Below are positions 1 to 7,930 of a stretch of DNA of 64,000 bases, piece after piece. Made by a program: the position numbers and the translations under genes. Location of the stretch: contig NZ_JACHLM010000003.1 of NCBI RefSeq assembly GCF_014207965.1, positions 496,001 to 560,000 of the forward strand, read 5' to 3'. How positions within the stretch are numbered: the stretch's first letter is position 1; each line of letters opens with the position of its first letter. Source of the stretch: Brevundimonas bullata. GTDB lineage: Bacteria > Pseudomonadota > Alphaproteobacteria > Caulobacterales > Caulobacteraceae. The notes under the pieces were generated by a model, which saw only the letters and a program-made list of their open reading frames with translations, did no database searches and had not been told where the DNA came from.

Positions 1-338
1 CCATCGGCTTCACCTTGGCCGTCTGGCTGATGGCGCTGACGGGCGTAGGGGTGAAGATGTTCGCGCCGCGCATCTCCGACGCCTTCTGGAGCGGGGTCTA
101 TGTCCTGTTCGGCTGGGTGGCCATCTTCGCGCTGAAGCCGATGATCGAGACGGTGCATCCGCTTGCCCTGGGCCTGCTGGTCGCGGGCGGCCTGATCTAC
201 ACCTCGGGCGTCTTCGTCTTCATCAGCCAGAAGGTGAAATTCCGTCGCGCGATCTGGCACGGCTTCGTCGTCGCCGGGGCCGGGGTTCACTGGGCCGCCA
301 TCTTGGTCGGCGTGGTTCTGGCCCCCGGCGCAGCCTGA
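1..338 (+). CDS. Hemolysin III family membrane protein, C-terminal part
   Basis: This is the 3' end of a gene entering from the left edge; the frame is open from base 3 and ends at TGA 336-338. About 110 residues are visible, roughly half of a normal hemolysin III (YqfA/PAQR-like) protein. The residues form three or four hydrophobic helices with short loops, and the last helix carries the family's His-containing signature (IWHGFV...VHWAAIL). Members are inner-membrane proteins of the CREST hydrolase group; the name hemolysin is historical and no toxin role should be assumed. The start codon and N-terminal helices lie outside the window. Confidence 0.8.
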   Translation, partial: IGFTLAVWLMALTGVGVKMFAPRISDAFWSGVYVLFGWVAIFALKPMIETVHPLALGLLVAGGLIYTSGVFVFISQKVKFRRAIWHGFVVAGAGVHWAAILVGVVLAPGAA

Positions 339-410
339 CCTTGCGGCGCCCTCTGGCGTTCGCGCTCGCAACGCGTGATAGTGCGGCGTTGCAACAACGC
401 GAGAACAAGC

Positions 411-1025
411 GTGGCCGACAAGAAATCCGAGGGCGGAAAAACCCGTGACGGCGTCGTCGTCATCAAGAAGTATGCGAACCGGCGGCTCTATAATACCGCC
501 ACCAGCGCCTATGTGACGCTGGAAGACCTGGCGCAGATGGTGCGCGAGGGGGTCGAATTCGTCGTGTTCGACGCCAAGACTAATGACGAGCTGACGCGTC
601 AGATCCTGACACAGATCATCTTCGAAGAAGAAAGCCGGGGCGAGGCCCTGCTGCCCGTCCAATTCCTGCGCCAGCTTATCGGCTTCTACGGCAACTCGAT
701 GCAGGCGGTCCTGCCGTCCTATCTGGAGATGTCGCTCGATAGCTTCAGCCGTCAGCAGGAACAGTTGCGCACTCAGTTCACCCGCACCTTCGCCGGCACG
801 CCCGGCGGCGGGCTGATGGAGGAGGCCGTGCGTCAAAACATGGCCATGTTCGAGCGCGCCATGAAGATCTTTCCCGGTATGGCCGGCTATGTTCGCCCCG
901 AAACCGATGCGGCGCCAGAGCCGACGCCCAAGGCGACGCCGGCAGATCCTGCCCTCGACGAGATGCGTCGTCAGATGGACGAGATGCGCGCCCAGATCGA
1001 CCGCCTGGCCGGCGCCGACAAGTGA
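411..1025 (+). CDS. phaR: Polyhydroxyalkanoate synthesis repressor PhaR
   Basis: Predicted 204-residue DNA- and PHA-binding repressor that controls phasin and polyhydroxyalkanoate storage genes. The N-terminal PhaR DNA-binding domain is recognisable from IKKYANRRLYNT and YVTLEDLAQMV, followed by the PHB accumulation regulatory domain (LTRQILTQIIFEEE, LPVQFLRQLIGFYG). The tail is Pro/Ala-rich and ends in a short charged coiled coil. I chose GTG at 411 because it precedes the conserved block directly; an upstream ATG at 375 adds 12 unconserved residues. The stop overlaps the GTG start of the next gene, so the two are probably translationally coupled. Confidence 0.9.
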   Translation: MADKKSEGGKTRDGVVVIKKYANRRLYNTATSAYVTLEDLAQMVREGVEFVVFDAKTNDELTRQILTQIIFEEESRGEALLPVQFLRQLIGFYGNSMQAVLPSYLEMSLDSFSRQQEQLRTQFTRTFAGTPGGGLMEEAVRQNMAMFERAMKIFPGMAGYVRPETDAAPEPTPKATPADPALDEMRRQMDEMRAQIDRLAGADK

Positions 1026-1390
1026 CTGACGGCATCCGCCCGATCAGCCCGATCGAGGGCCATGCGGTGCACGAGCGCCGCGAAGGCGATCGGCGCGAAC
1101 GCGACCGCCGGAACGCCGCGGAAGCCAAGGCGGCCGAGGCGTCGCGCGCCGTGCTTCCGGCCGGGGAGCGGGTCGATCATGCCGCCTCCCCGGCAAAGCC
1201 TGCCGTGTCGCCGCTCGCCCCCCCGGCGCTCTTCGCCGCCCAGGTGCTGGGCCAGAAGGGCCAGAAGCGCGGCCTGAAGGGCGGTCCGCCGGTGCTGGAC
1301 GCCGCCCGCTCGACCTATCTGGGCGCGGAATACTCTGGCAAGCGCGACCGGCGCCCCCGCGTGGGCAGGGCGAGACAGACCGAGGTTTAG
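1022..1390 (+). CDS. Conserved-type hypothetical protein coupled to phaR
   Basis: A 122-residue, strongly basic and hydrophilic protein starting at GTG 1022, overlapping the phaR stop codon by four bases. The first third is very rich in Arg/Glu (HERREGDRRERDRRN) and likely helical. The middle is Ala/Pro-rich and probably disordered, and the tail carries a Gly/Arg-rich basic patch. There is no signal peptide or membrane segment. I recognise no named domain. Its tight coupling to phaR suggests co-expression; the basic ends would fit nucleic-acid or granule association, but that is only inference. Confidence 0.6.
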   Translation: MTDGIRPISPIEGHAVHERREGDRRERDRRNAAEAKAAEASRAVLPAGERVDHAASPAKPAVSPLAPPALFAAQVLGQKGQKRGLKGGPPVLDAARSTYLGAEYSGKRDRRPRVGRARQTEV

Positions 1391-1425
1391 CCGCCTTACG
1401 CCTGATGGCATGGCGTTTGCGACTG

Positions 1426-1446
1426 CTCCGGCGTCTTAGACCGGAG
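1426..1446 (+). terminator. Inverted repeat downstream of the phaR pair
   Basis: CTCCGG at 1426-1431 pairs with CCGGAG at 1441-1446 across a nine-base loop and is followed by TTTC. It lies 35 bases after the preceding gene and may be a weak terminator. The right arm is also the only ribosome-binding-like sequence for the small frame at 1455, so it could instead be a hairpin hiding that site. Confidence 0.4.
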
Positions 1447-1454
1447 TTTCGCCC

Positions 1455-1529
1455 ATGGCCGTCCTCAACCTCGCCGCCCGACTGTTTGACGTGACCGTGG
1501 TCGCCCTGGTCTTCGTCGCCTTCAGCTAA
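1455..1529 (+). CDS. Possible 24-residue hydrophobic small protein
   Basis: A short frame, ATG 1455 to TAA 1527-1529, encodes 24 residues: an amphipathic start (MAVLNLAARLFD) and a hydrophobic end (VTVVALVFVAFS). GGAG at 1443-1446 sits eight bases upstream. Length and composition fit a single-span small membrane protein. The frame is short enough to occur by chance, and its ribosome-binding site is shared with an inverted repeat, so this is a candidate only. Confidence 0.3.
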   Translation: MAVLNLAARLFDVTVVALVFVAFS

Positions 1530-1540
1530 ATCCCCGCCAA

Positions 1541-1966
1541 TCAGCGCGGGTTCATGTCGAAGTCGCGCCGCGAGGCGATGATGGTGACGATGAAGCCCGC
1601 CAGCACGTCCAGCAGCACCATGGTCAGGATCAGGAGGAAGACCGATCCCGCAAACCCCGGCAGCAGCAGGAACTCGACCAGGCAGACCACGAACAGCGCC
1701 ATCGACAGGGCGTGATTGACGATGGCGACCCGCTGGCTGGAGGTCGACTTCAGCAGTTCGACAAACAGCAGGATCAGCGACAGGAAGAGGATCAGGTCGC
1801 CGACGCTGATGCTCCAGACCGCGCCCGAGGTCATCGGCACGCGAAACAGGACTTCGCTCAGCACTGAGGCCTGACCCAGCACCGCGTCCGGCGCGCTTCC
1901 GCCCAGCAGGATCACCAGATTGTAGATCACCACCGGCACGACCAGCAGGGGTATGGCGATCAGCAT
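1541..1966 (-). CDS. Small multi-span membrane protein, function unknown
   Basis: A 141-residue integral membrane protein with about four transmembrane segments: an N-terminal span (MLIAIPLLVVPVVIYNLVIL), two in the middle and one near the C-terminus (SVFLLILTMVLLDVLAGFIV). It ends in a short charged cytoplasmic tail. I chose ATG 1966 rather than the longer frame to 2029 because TGGAGG lies just upstream of it and the extra residues are not hydrophobic. I do not recognise the family. It is transcribed away from the adjacent glycosyltransferase gene's 3' side and shares its strand. Confidence 0.65.
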   Translation of the reverse strand: MLIAIPLLVVPVVIYNLVILLGGSAPDAVLGQASVLSEVLFRVPMTSGAVWSISVGDLILFLSLILLFVELLKSTSSQRVAIVNHALSMALFVVCLVEFLLLPGFAGSVFLLILTMVLLDVLAGFIVTIIASRRDFDMNPR

Positions 1967-2045
1967 GGGCGGTCCCTCCAGATCGCCCTGCTTAACCCGG
2001 TTTCCGACGCGCGGCCATATGGCCCCCAAGACCAGAATGGTCGGG

Positions 2046-2783
2046 TCAGAACTCGCTGATCGCGCCGGGACGCCGCGAGCGCGACTTCAGCCACATCACG
2101 CCCAGCAGGTCCGAGAAGGAGGCCCGCAGCCGCCCCCAGTTGGTGTATTTCGACCGACCGACCTCACGGTGGCGGTGATCGACCTCGAGATAGCGATTCT
2201 CGTACCCCTCGCGGATCGTCAGCGCCGGCAGGTAGCGGTGGATATGATCGAAGTAGGGCAGACGCAGGAAGACGTCGCGACGGAAGGCCTTGAGCCCGCA
2301 GCCGGTGTCGTCGGCGTCGTCGGCCAGCAGCTTCCTGCGGATGCGGTTGGCCCAGATCGAGGCCTGACGCTTGGCGTTCGAGTCCTGACGCTTGGCGCGG
2401 ACGCCGCCGACCAGGGCGACATTGGGGGGCGCCGCGATCAGGGCGTCGGCAAGACGCGGCGCGTCGGCGGGCGGGTTCTGGCCGTCGCCGTCCAGGGTGA
2501 CAATGATGTCGCCGCGCGCCGCCAGGACGCCGGTGCGCACGGCCCGGCTCTGACCCGCATTGGTCGCGTGCGACAGCACCCGCAGGGTCGGCAGTTCCGC
2601 CATCGCCGCCTGCAACTCAGCCAGGGTCGAATCCCGGCTGGCGTCATTGACGAAGATCATTTCATAGGACCGACCGGCGAAGGCCTCGGCGATCTCGCGC
2701 GCCAGAGGCACGGCGGCGCCGGATTCGTCATGCACAGGCACAACGACGGAGATGTCAGGATTAGAAGCAGGGCTGTCGGTCAT
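2046..2783 (-). CDS. Family 2 glycosyltransferase, dolichol-phosphate-mannose-synthase type
   Basis: A 245-residue GT-A fold enzyme predicted to move a sugar from a nucleotide donor to a polyprenyl phosphate at the cytoplasmic face. The N-terminus has the family opening DISVVVPVHDESG. The metal/donor-binding DXD-type motif is in VTLDGDGQNPP, and the acceptor-side segment DTGCGLKAFRRDVF is typical of DPM1/ArnC/GtrB-like enzymes. There are no C-terminal membrane helices, so it is the soluble type. The frame stays open far upstream, but ATG 2783 sits at the conserved start. It faces an ArnT-like glycosyltransferase across 105 bases; such pairs often supply and use the same lipid-linked sugar. 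Confidence 0.88.
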   Translation of the reverse strand: MTDSPASNPDISVVVPVHDESGAAVPLAREIAEAFAGRSYEMIFVNDASRDSTLAELQAAMAELPTLRVLSHATNAGQSRAVRTGVLAARGDIIVTLDGDGQNPPADAPRLADALIAAPPNVALVGGVRAKRQDSNAKRQASIWANRIRRKLLADDADDTGCGLKAFRRDVFLRLPYFDHIHRYLPALTIREGYENRYLEVDHRHREVGRSKYTNWGRLRASFSDLLGVMWLKSRSRRPGAISEF

Positions 2784-2888
2784 TTGTCGCTCTGTAGCGC
2801 ATCGCCGGGCCTTAGGAAAACCGGGCCGCGCGAAGAGGTTACAAGCTGAAGCTTCCGGGGGGCGGCGTCGGCGTGATACGACAGCGCC

Positions 2889-4562
2889 ATGAACCGCCCG
2901 AACCTGGATCACCTCATCGCCGGCTGGCGCGGCCCCGTTCTGGCGGCCCTGCTGACCCTGCTCGCCGGCCTGCCCAGCCTGCTGCTGCTGCCGCCGCTGG
3001 ACCGCGACGAAAGCCGCTTCGCCCAGGCGACCGCGCAGATGCTGGAAAGCGGCGACTATGTCGACATCCGCTTCCAGGACGAACCCCGCTGGAAGAAGCC
3101 CGTCGGCATCTACTGGATGCAGGCCGTCGCCGTCAGCCTGACTTCGGACGTCGAGGACCGCAACATCCAGCCCTATCGCCTGCCGTCGCTGTTCGGGGCC
3201 ATGCTGGCCGCCTGGGCCGTGGCCTGGGCCGGGGCGGCGCTGTTCGGCAACCGCGCAGGCTTTTTGGCGGGCACCATGCTGGGCGCGACCTTCCTTTTGT
3301 CGTCCGAGGCGGGCATCGCCAAGACCGACGCCATGCTGTGCGGCCTGACCACCCTGTCGATGGCGGCGCTGGCGCGGATCTATATGGCGACGCGGGCGGG
3401 CGAGAAGCCGGTGCGCTGGCACAAGCTGCTGTTCTGGCTGGGCATCGGCCTGTCGATCCTGATCAAGGGGCCGATCGGGCTTCTGGTCGTGGCCCTGTCG
3501 ATCATCGCCCTGTCGGTCTGGGACCGGAACATCAAGTGGCTGGGGAAGCTGGGGTGGGGCTGGGGTCTGCCTCTGGTCGCTCTGGTGGTCGGACCCTGGG
3601 CCATCGCCATCACCATCGCCACCGATGGCGGCTTCTGGCGTGAAGCCATCGGCGGGGACCTAGCGCCCAAGCTGGCGGGCGCCCACGAAAGCCATGGCGG
3701 CTTCTTCGGCATGTACGTCCTGCTGTCGCCCCTGCTGTTGTTCCCCGTCACCCTGATGCTGCCCGCCGCCCTGTCGACGGGTTGGCATCGCCGCGCCGAG
3801 CCGGCCATCCGCTTCGCCGTCTGCTGGCTGGTGCCGGCCTGGCTGATGTTCGAGATCGCCCCGACCAAGCTGTGGCACTACACCCTGCCCACCTTCGGCG
3901 CGATCGCCCTGCTGGCGGCCGCCGCCCTGACCCAGCCGATCGGCAAGGTCTCGCGCATTTCCGGCGCTCTGCTGGGCCTGTTCGCCGCCGTCATCATCTG
4001 CGCCATCACCGTCTATGGCCTGACCGAGTTCGGGCGTTCGACGGCCCAGACCTGGGCCACCGTGACCATCGTCTTCGCCGTCATGGCGGCGGCGGTCGGC
4101 GGCTTCCTGCTGGTCAACCGGGCGGCGATCACCGGGGTGCTGGCCGCCATCGCGTGCGGCGTCATCGCCCACGCCGGTCTGGCCGGGACCATCCGCCAGT
4201 TGCGCCCCCTGTCCATCGCCCCGCGTCTGGTGAAGACCCTGGAATCGGCCGAGCTGAGCCCCGCCCAGGGCCGCTATCCTGGACCGGTGGCCATCACCAG
4301 CTTCCACGAACCCAGCTTCGTCTTCCTGACCGGACGCGACACCCAGCTGACCGACGGCCCCGGCGCCGCCCGCGCCCTGGCCGAGGGCCGCCCCGCCATC
4401 GTCGAGGCCCATGACGACGAAGAGTTCCGCCGCGCCCTGGCTGATCTCGGCGCCGCCGGGCGCGCCGTGGGCGTGGTTAGCGGCCACAACTACTCCTCGG
4501 GCGACGACGTACGCCTGACCGTCTATGCGCCAGCGGGCGCCGGCGAACGGAGCGCACGCTGA
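2889..4562 (+). CDS. ArnT-like (GT39/PMT family) membrane glycosyltransferase
   Basis: A 557-residue polytopic inner-membrane enzyme with about a dozen hydrophobic segments. It is predicted to transfer a sugar from a polyprenyl-phosphate carrier to lipid A or another periplasmic acceptor. After the first membrane helix comes the catalytic loop with the acidic signature DRDESRFAQATAQML. The block EPRWKKPVGIYWMQ is the typical next element of ArnT/YkcA-type enzymes. The C-terminal 120 residues form a soluble periplasmic region. The likely donor is made by the divergent DPM-type synthase. Its TGA overlaps the next gene's ATG (TGATG), implying coupling. The acceptor cannot be read from sequence. 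Confidence 0.85.
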   Translation: MNRPNLDHLIAGWRGPVLAALLTLLAGLPSLLLLPPLDRDESRFAQATAQMLESGDYVDIRFQDEPRWKKPVGIYWMQAVAVSLTSDVEDRNIQPYRLPSLFGAMLAAWAVAWAGAALFGNRAGFLAGTMLGATFLLSSEAGIAKTDAMLCGLTTLSMAALARIYMATRAGEKPVRWHKLLFWLGIGLSILIKGPIGLLVVALSIIALSVWDRNIKWLGKLGWGWGLPLVALVVGPWAIAITIATDGGFWREAIGGDLAPKLAGAHESHGGFFGMYVLLSPLLLFPVTLMLPAALSTGWHRRAEPAIRFAVCWLVPAWLMFEIAPTKLWHYTLPTFGAIALLAAAALTQPIGKVSRISGALLGLFAAVIICAITVYGLTEFGRSTAQTWATVTIVFAVMAAAVGGFLLVNRAAITGVLAAIACGVIAHAGLAGTIRQLRPLSIAPRLVKTLESAELSPAQGRYPGPVAITSFHEPSFVFLTGRDTQLTDGPGAARALAEGRPAIVEAHDDEEFRRALADLGAAGRAVGVVSGHNYSSGDDVRLTVYAPAGAGERSAR

Positions 4563-5476
4563 TGGGTCGCTTTATCCAGATCGTCGAGGTCGGCCCGCGC
4601 GACGGCCTGCAGAACGAAAAGGCCGTGCTGACGCCCGCCGTCCGCGCCGACTTCGTGCGCCGCCTGGAAGCCGCGGGCGCCAAGCGCATCGAGGCCGTCA
4701 GCTTCGTCCATCCCAAATACGTGCCGCAGATGGCCGGGGCCGAAGAGGTCATGGCCGCCCTGCCTCCGGCCAAGGGGCACAGCCGCATCGGCCTCGTTTT
4801 GAACGGCAAGGGCTATGACCGCGCGCTGGGCACGGCGGTGGACGAGGTCAATGTCGCCATGTCCGCCACCGACGGCTTCGGCCTGAAGAACCAGGGCCTG
4901 AACGTCGATCAGCAGGTGCAGATGCTGGCCGACATCATGGCTGGCCGCCGCAACGCTGAAGGCGCGCCCGGCGCGGCGCCCAAGCTGACCGCCACCTTGT
5001 CCTGCGTCTGGGGCTGCCCCTTCGACGGCGAGGTCTCGGTCGAGCAGGTCAGCGGACTGGTGGCCCGCATCGCGGCCCTGGGCGTCGAGGAGATCGCCCT
5101 GGCCGACACCATCGGCGTGGGCGATCCGTGGAGCGTCACGAAAAAGGTCGAGGCCGCCCGCAAGGCCGCGCCCGACGCGACCCTGCGCCTGCATTTCCAC
5201 GACACCCGCAACACCGGCCTGGCCAACGCCTACGCCGGGGTAGAAGCCGGGATCGACATCCTGGACGCCTCCGTCGGCGGCATCGGCGGCTGCCCCTTCG
5301 CGCCGGGCGCGACCGGCAACATCGCCACCGAGGACTTGGTCTACATGCTGGAACGCGCCGGCTTCTCGACCGGCTACGACCTCGACCAGTTGATCGAGAG
5401 CGCCCGCTGGATCGGCGATCAGATCAATAAGCCTCGTCTCAGCGCCCTCAGCCGAGCCGGCGGATGGCCGGCTTAG
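4562..5476 (+). CDS. mvaB: Hydroxymethylglutaryl-CoA lyase
   Basis: A 304-residue TIM-barrel enzyme that cleaves 3-hydroxy-3-methylglutaryl-CoA to acetyl-CoA and acetoacetate, the last step of leucine breakdown. Signatures visible in order: VGPRDGLQNE (catalytic Arg-Asp), the Cys-containing WGCPFDG, the metal-binding HFHDTRNTGLAN, and the active-site Cys loop GGIGGCPFAPGATGN. Length is normal. The start codon overlaps the stop of an ArnT-like gene, an unusual neighbour, since this gene usually sits with leucine or acyl-CoA catabolism genes. Its 3' end overlaps the convergent AGE-family gene by four bases. Confidence 0.93.
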   Translation: MGRFIQIVEVGPRDGLQNEKAVLTPAVRADFVRRLEAAGAKRIEAVSFVHPKYVPQMAGAEEVMAALPPAKGHSRIGLVLNGKGYDRALGTAVDEVNVAMSATDGFGLKNQGLNVDQQVQMLADIMAGRRNAEGAPGAAPKLTATLSCVWGCPFDGEVSVEQVSGLVARIAALGVEEIALADTIGVGDPWSVTKKVEAARKAAPDATLRLHFHDTRNTGLANAYAGVEAGIDILDASVGGIGGCPFAPGATGNIATEDLVYMLERAGFSTGYDLDQLIESARWIGDQINKPRLSALSRAGGWPA

Positions 5477-5490
5477 CCGGCCGCCGTTTT
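5466..5490. terminator. Palindrome over two convergent stop codons
   Basis: GGCCGGCT at 5466-5473 and AGCCGGCC at 5475-5482 form a perfect inverted repeat around one T. It covers the stop codons of mvaB (5474-5476) and the AGE-family gene (5473-5475). TTTT follows at 5487-5490 on the plus side. It probably ends transcription of mvaB and perhaps of both genes. Confidence 0.5.
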
Positions 5491-6654
5491 GCATCCAATC
5501 TGGAGTTGTTGGACACCGGCAAGGTCGAGATCGAGCAGTTCATTAATCCCGCACGAGATGTGATAAAATGAACTTGCCGGTACGAGTTCATCAAGAAACG
5601 TGCCGTCTCTCAGCATCTTGTCCATCCACAGTTCGGGACGGTCAGGCAGGAAATACTTTTCAAGGCCGCGGTAGGCGTTAATGATTTCCCGGCCATCGTC
5701 ATCGGAGCCAGTGCGCGCATAGCGAGACACGGCTGCCTTCATGCGCTCTGTTTGCGGCCACAGGCGGGCCTTGTCATCGTGAACGCCGCCACGGGTAAGG
5801 ACTTCATTGATGGCCACCCCACGCGTTGCATCGATGCCGCGCGTGCGCGCGAAGGCGGTCAGGCGGTCAGATGACATCAGGGCCTCGTCGCCCCAGATAG
5901 AGGCCAGCCCCTCGAAAAGCCAGGCCCACTCCAGACAATGCCCGGGCTCGGCGATCTGGCCGCGCACATCGGCTAGCGGCCGCCAGTCCTGCTCGAAATA
6001 TTCAAGCAAGGCGCCGGTGTCTGGATCAATGAAGCGCGTTCTGCAAAGCTCGGCGATCGATACGGCGGCGTCACCAAAACGCTGGCGCCCGCTGACCTTG
6101 TAGAGAGTGCTGAACGCCTCCAGCAGGTGCATATGGGGGTTTTGGCGACGAATGGAGCGATCGACGACCTCGCCCTCGTTAAATCCGCCAGCGGCGTCGC
6201 TCCAGCGATCTTCGAGAACATCGAGCAGCCGTTCGGCTTCATCAAACAATCGCGGTGCACAGAGGAGATCGCCGGCGGCTCCCAGACCGAATAGAATGAA
6301 GGCCTGATCATAGAGATCGGCCCGGGCGTCGAGGACGCTTGCGTCATAAGCGAGCCGGTGGACGAACAGGCCATCCCCGCGACGGGCCTTTTCCAGCAGA
6401 CAGTCTACGGTTTGTTGAACCTGTTCGGCTCCTGCCCCGCTCCAGCCCTTTTTGCAGGCAGCCGAAAACGAGAAGATCTGACGCGCCTGAACAAAGGTGC
6501 GGTAATATTCAGTGTTAGGCTGACCTTGCCGGTCAAGCCGTTCAGCGTAGAGGCCTGACGGCGTGCGCCCGGCATCGCTCCAGAAAGGCGCCGCGATATT
6601 GATCAGCCAATCCCGGGCTTGCGTCTGGACTTGTTTCAGCTCGGCGACGGTCAT
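5473..6654 (-). CDS. AGE-family sugar epimerase/isomerase
   Basis: A 393-residue (alpha/alpha)6-barrel protein of the N-acylglucosamine 2-epimerase / mannose isomerase family. The family's His-bearing helices are recognisable: NPHMHLLEAF around residue 175 and EPGHCLEWAWLFEG around 240. Members interconvert aldose and ketose or 2-epimeric sugars, for example mannose and fructose or their 6-phosphates. It is the last gene of a minus-strand run from 14.1 kb, overlapping the HddC-GmhB-like fusion by four bases. That context points to a role in making sugar precursors, perhaps mannose or heptose phosphates, for a surface polysaccharide. The exact substrate cannot be assigned. Confidence 0.82.
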   Translation of the reverse strand: MTVAELKQVQTQARDWLINIAAPFWSDAGRTPSGLYAERLDRQGQPNTEYYRTFVQARQIFSFSAACKKGWSGAGAEQVQQTVDCLLEKARRGDGLFVHRLAYDASVLDARADLYDQAFILFGLGAAGDLLCAPRLFDEAERLLDVLEDRWSDAAGGFNEGEVVDRSIRRQNPHMHLLEAFSTLYKVSGRQRFGDAAVSIAELCRTRFIDPDTGALLEYFEQDWRPLADVRGQIAEPGHCLEWAWLFEGLASIWGDEALMSSDRLTAFARTRGIDATRGVAINEVLTRGGVHDDKARLWPQTERMKAAVSRYARTGSDDDGREIINAYRGLEKYFLPDRPELWMDKMLRDGTFLDELVPASSFYHISCGINELLDLDLAGVQQLQIGCKTAAG

Positions 6655-7865
6655 GCTTCGCCCCTTTCCGACAAAAGTTCGCGCGTAAATAAATAAAGGT
6701 CCGGACCACTGAAAAGATAGCCACGGACGCCGGCTGCTTCGGCAGCGGCGACATCGCTTTTCTGATCACCGATCATGAGGCTGCGGGCGACGTCTATGTC
6801 CCATGAATTCATCAGGTTCAGGAGCATTCCAGGCTCGGGCTTGCGCCATGGATGCGCTGTAGACAGTCCTTCGACCACGCCTTCGGGGTGGTAGGGACAG
6901 TGTCTCCAGTCATCAATATAGGCGCCCTCCTGTCGCAACTCGTCCTGCATCCAATCAAAGAGGGTCACTACGTCGTCGGTCGTGTAGTAGCCGCGGGCCA
7001 CGCCGGACTGGTTGGTGACTACAAACACAAAATAGCCGGCGTCATTGGCGAGGCGGATGGCCGCCTTGGCGCCGGCCATCCAGCGGAAGCGGTCCTTGGA
7101 GCCTACATAGCCGTCATCATGGTTGATGACGCCGTCCCGATCCAGGAACAGGGCCGGGCGACATTGGCGCGCCGGAATTTCGACCTGGCTGCGGACGTAG
7201 GTGTCAGGCACGCCGATGTCGAGGAAATAGCCGTCTGACTTCAGGGTGCGAAGCTTGCCCGCCTCGCACAGGGCGGGAAGCAGGTCTTCCTCAAGAGAAA
7301 ACCTGCCTTGTCGATCCGTAAAATGCGACCTGGCGAAGCAATAGACACCCCCGTTGACATAAAATGGAGCATTCGCGGCCTCGCCTCGGTTGATGACCCT
7401 CACGGCGAGACCGGCATCATCGACTTCGATTGTCTCGTATCTATCGGCAAGGTCGATTTCGCGGATTGCTACGCTTGCCGTGTCCTCGTCATGCCCGGTG
7501 CACAAGCCGTTCCAGTTGAAATCGAACCAAGTGTCGCCATTGATGAGCAAGAATCGCTCGTCCAGATAATCCAACGCGTTGACCACCGCTCCACCCGTGC
7601 CCAGCGGCTCGTTCTCGATAGAGATGTCGAGCGTACACCCATGAGGCAGCGTGTTTCGCAGATCGGCGACCATCTGAAGAACCCGCTCGGAGCGATAGCC
7701 CGCCAAGAGCAACACCTTGCGAAATCCCATTCTCCAGGCTTCTCGGATGAGCAGTTCGACAAAGGGGCGATCCCCGACGGGAAGCAAGGGCTTGGGCGTT
7801 TCGCGAGTGAGTTCGCCTAGACGCGTCCCCAGTCCGCCAAGCAGGATGGCGCATTGGTCGACCAT
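6651..7865 (-). CDS. Fusion of sugar-1-phosphate nucleotidyltransferase (HddC-like) and HAD phosphatase (GmhB-like)
   Basis: A 404-residue two-domain protein. Residues 1-230 are a nucleotidyltransferase with the pyrophosphorylase motif LLGGLGTRLGE...TPKPLLPV, as in D-glycero-alpha-D-manno-heptose-1-phosphate guanylyltransferase. Residues 235-404 are a HAD-IIIA phosphatase with LFLDRDGVINHD, VVTNQSGVARG and MIGDQKSDVAAA, as in heptose-1,7-bisphosphate phosphatase. The zinc loop is partial: CPYHPEG is present, but the usual second Cys pair before RKPEPGM is replaced (AHPW). ATG 7865 was chosen over TTG 7874. It sits 65 bases downstream of the sugar kinase gene and overlaps the AGE-family gene, so two consecutive heptose-activation steps may be in one chain. 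Confidence 0.82.
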   Translation of the reverse strand: MVDQCAILLGGLGTRLGELTRETPKPLLPVGDRPFVELLIREAWRMGFRKVLLLAGYRSERVLQMVADLRNTLPHGCTLDISIENEPLGTGGAVVNALDYLDERFLLINGDTWFDFNWNGLCTGHDEDTASVAIREIDLADRYETIEVDDAGLAVRVINRGEAANAPFYVNGGVYCFARSHFTDRQGRFSLEEDLLPALCEAGKLRTLKSDGYFLDIGVPDTYVRSQVEIPARQCRPALFLDRDGVINHDDGYVGSKDRFRWMAGAKAAIRLANDAGYFVFVVTNQSGVARGYYTTDDVVTLFDWMQDELRQEGAYIDDWRHCPYHPEGVVEGLSTAHPWRKPEPGMLLNLMNSWDIDVARSLMIGDQKSDVAAAEAAGVRGYLFSGPDLYLFTRELLSERGEA

Positions 7866-7930
7866 GTTATTCAACTTTCATCTGCAAGATCGGGCGGTTC
7901 AGGGTTGATCGGTCGGATCGGCCTCGTCGC

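Noticed and set aside
2784-3422. Long N-terminal extension of the dolichol-phosphate-mannose-synthase-like gene
   Set aside because: It lies antisense to the ArnT-like gene, and the family start is at ATG 2783.
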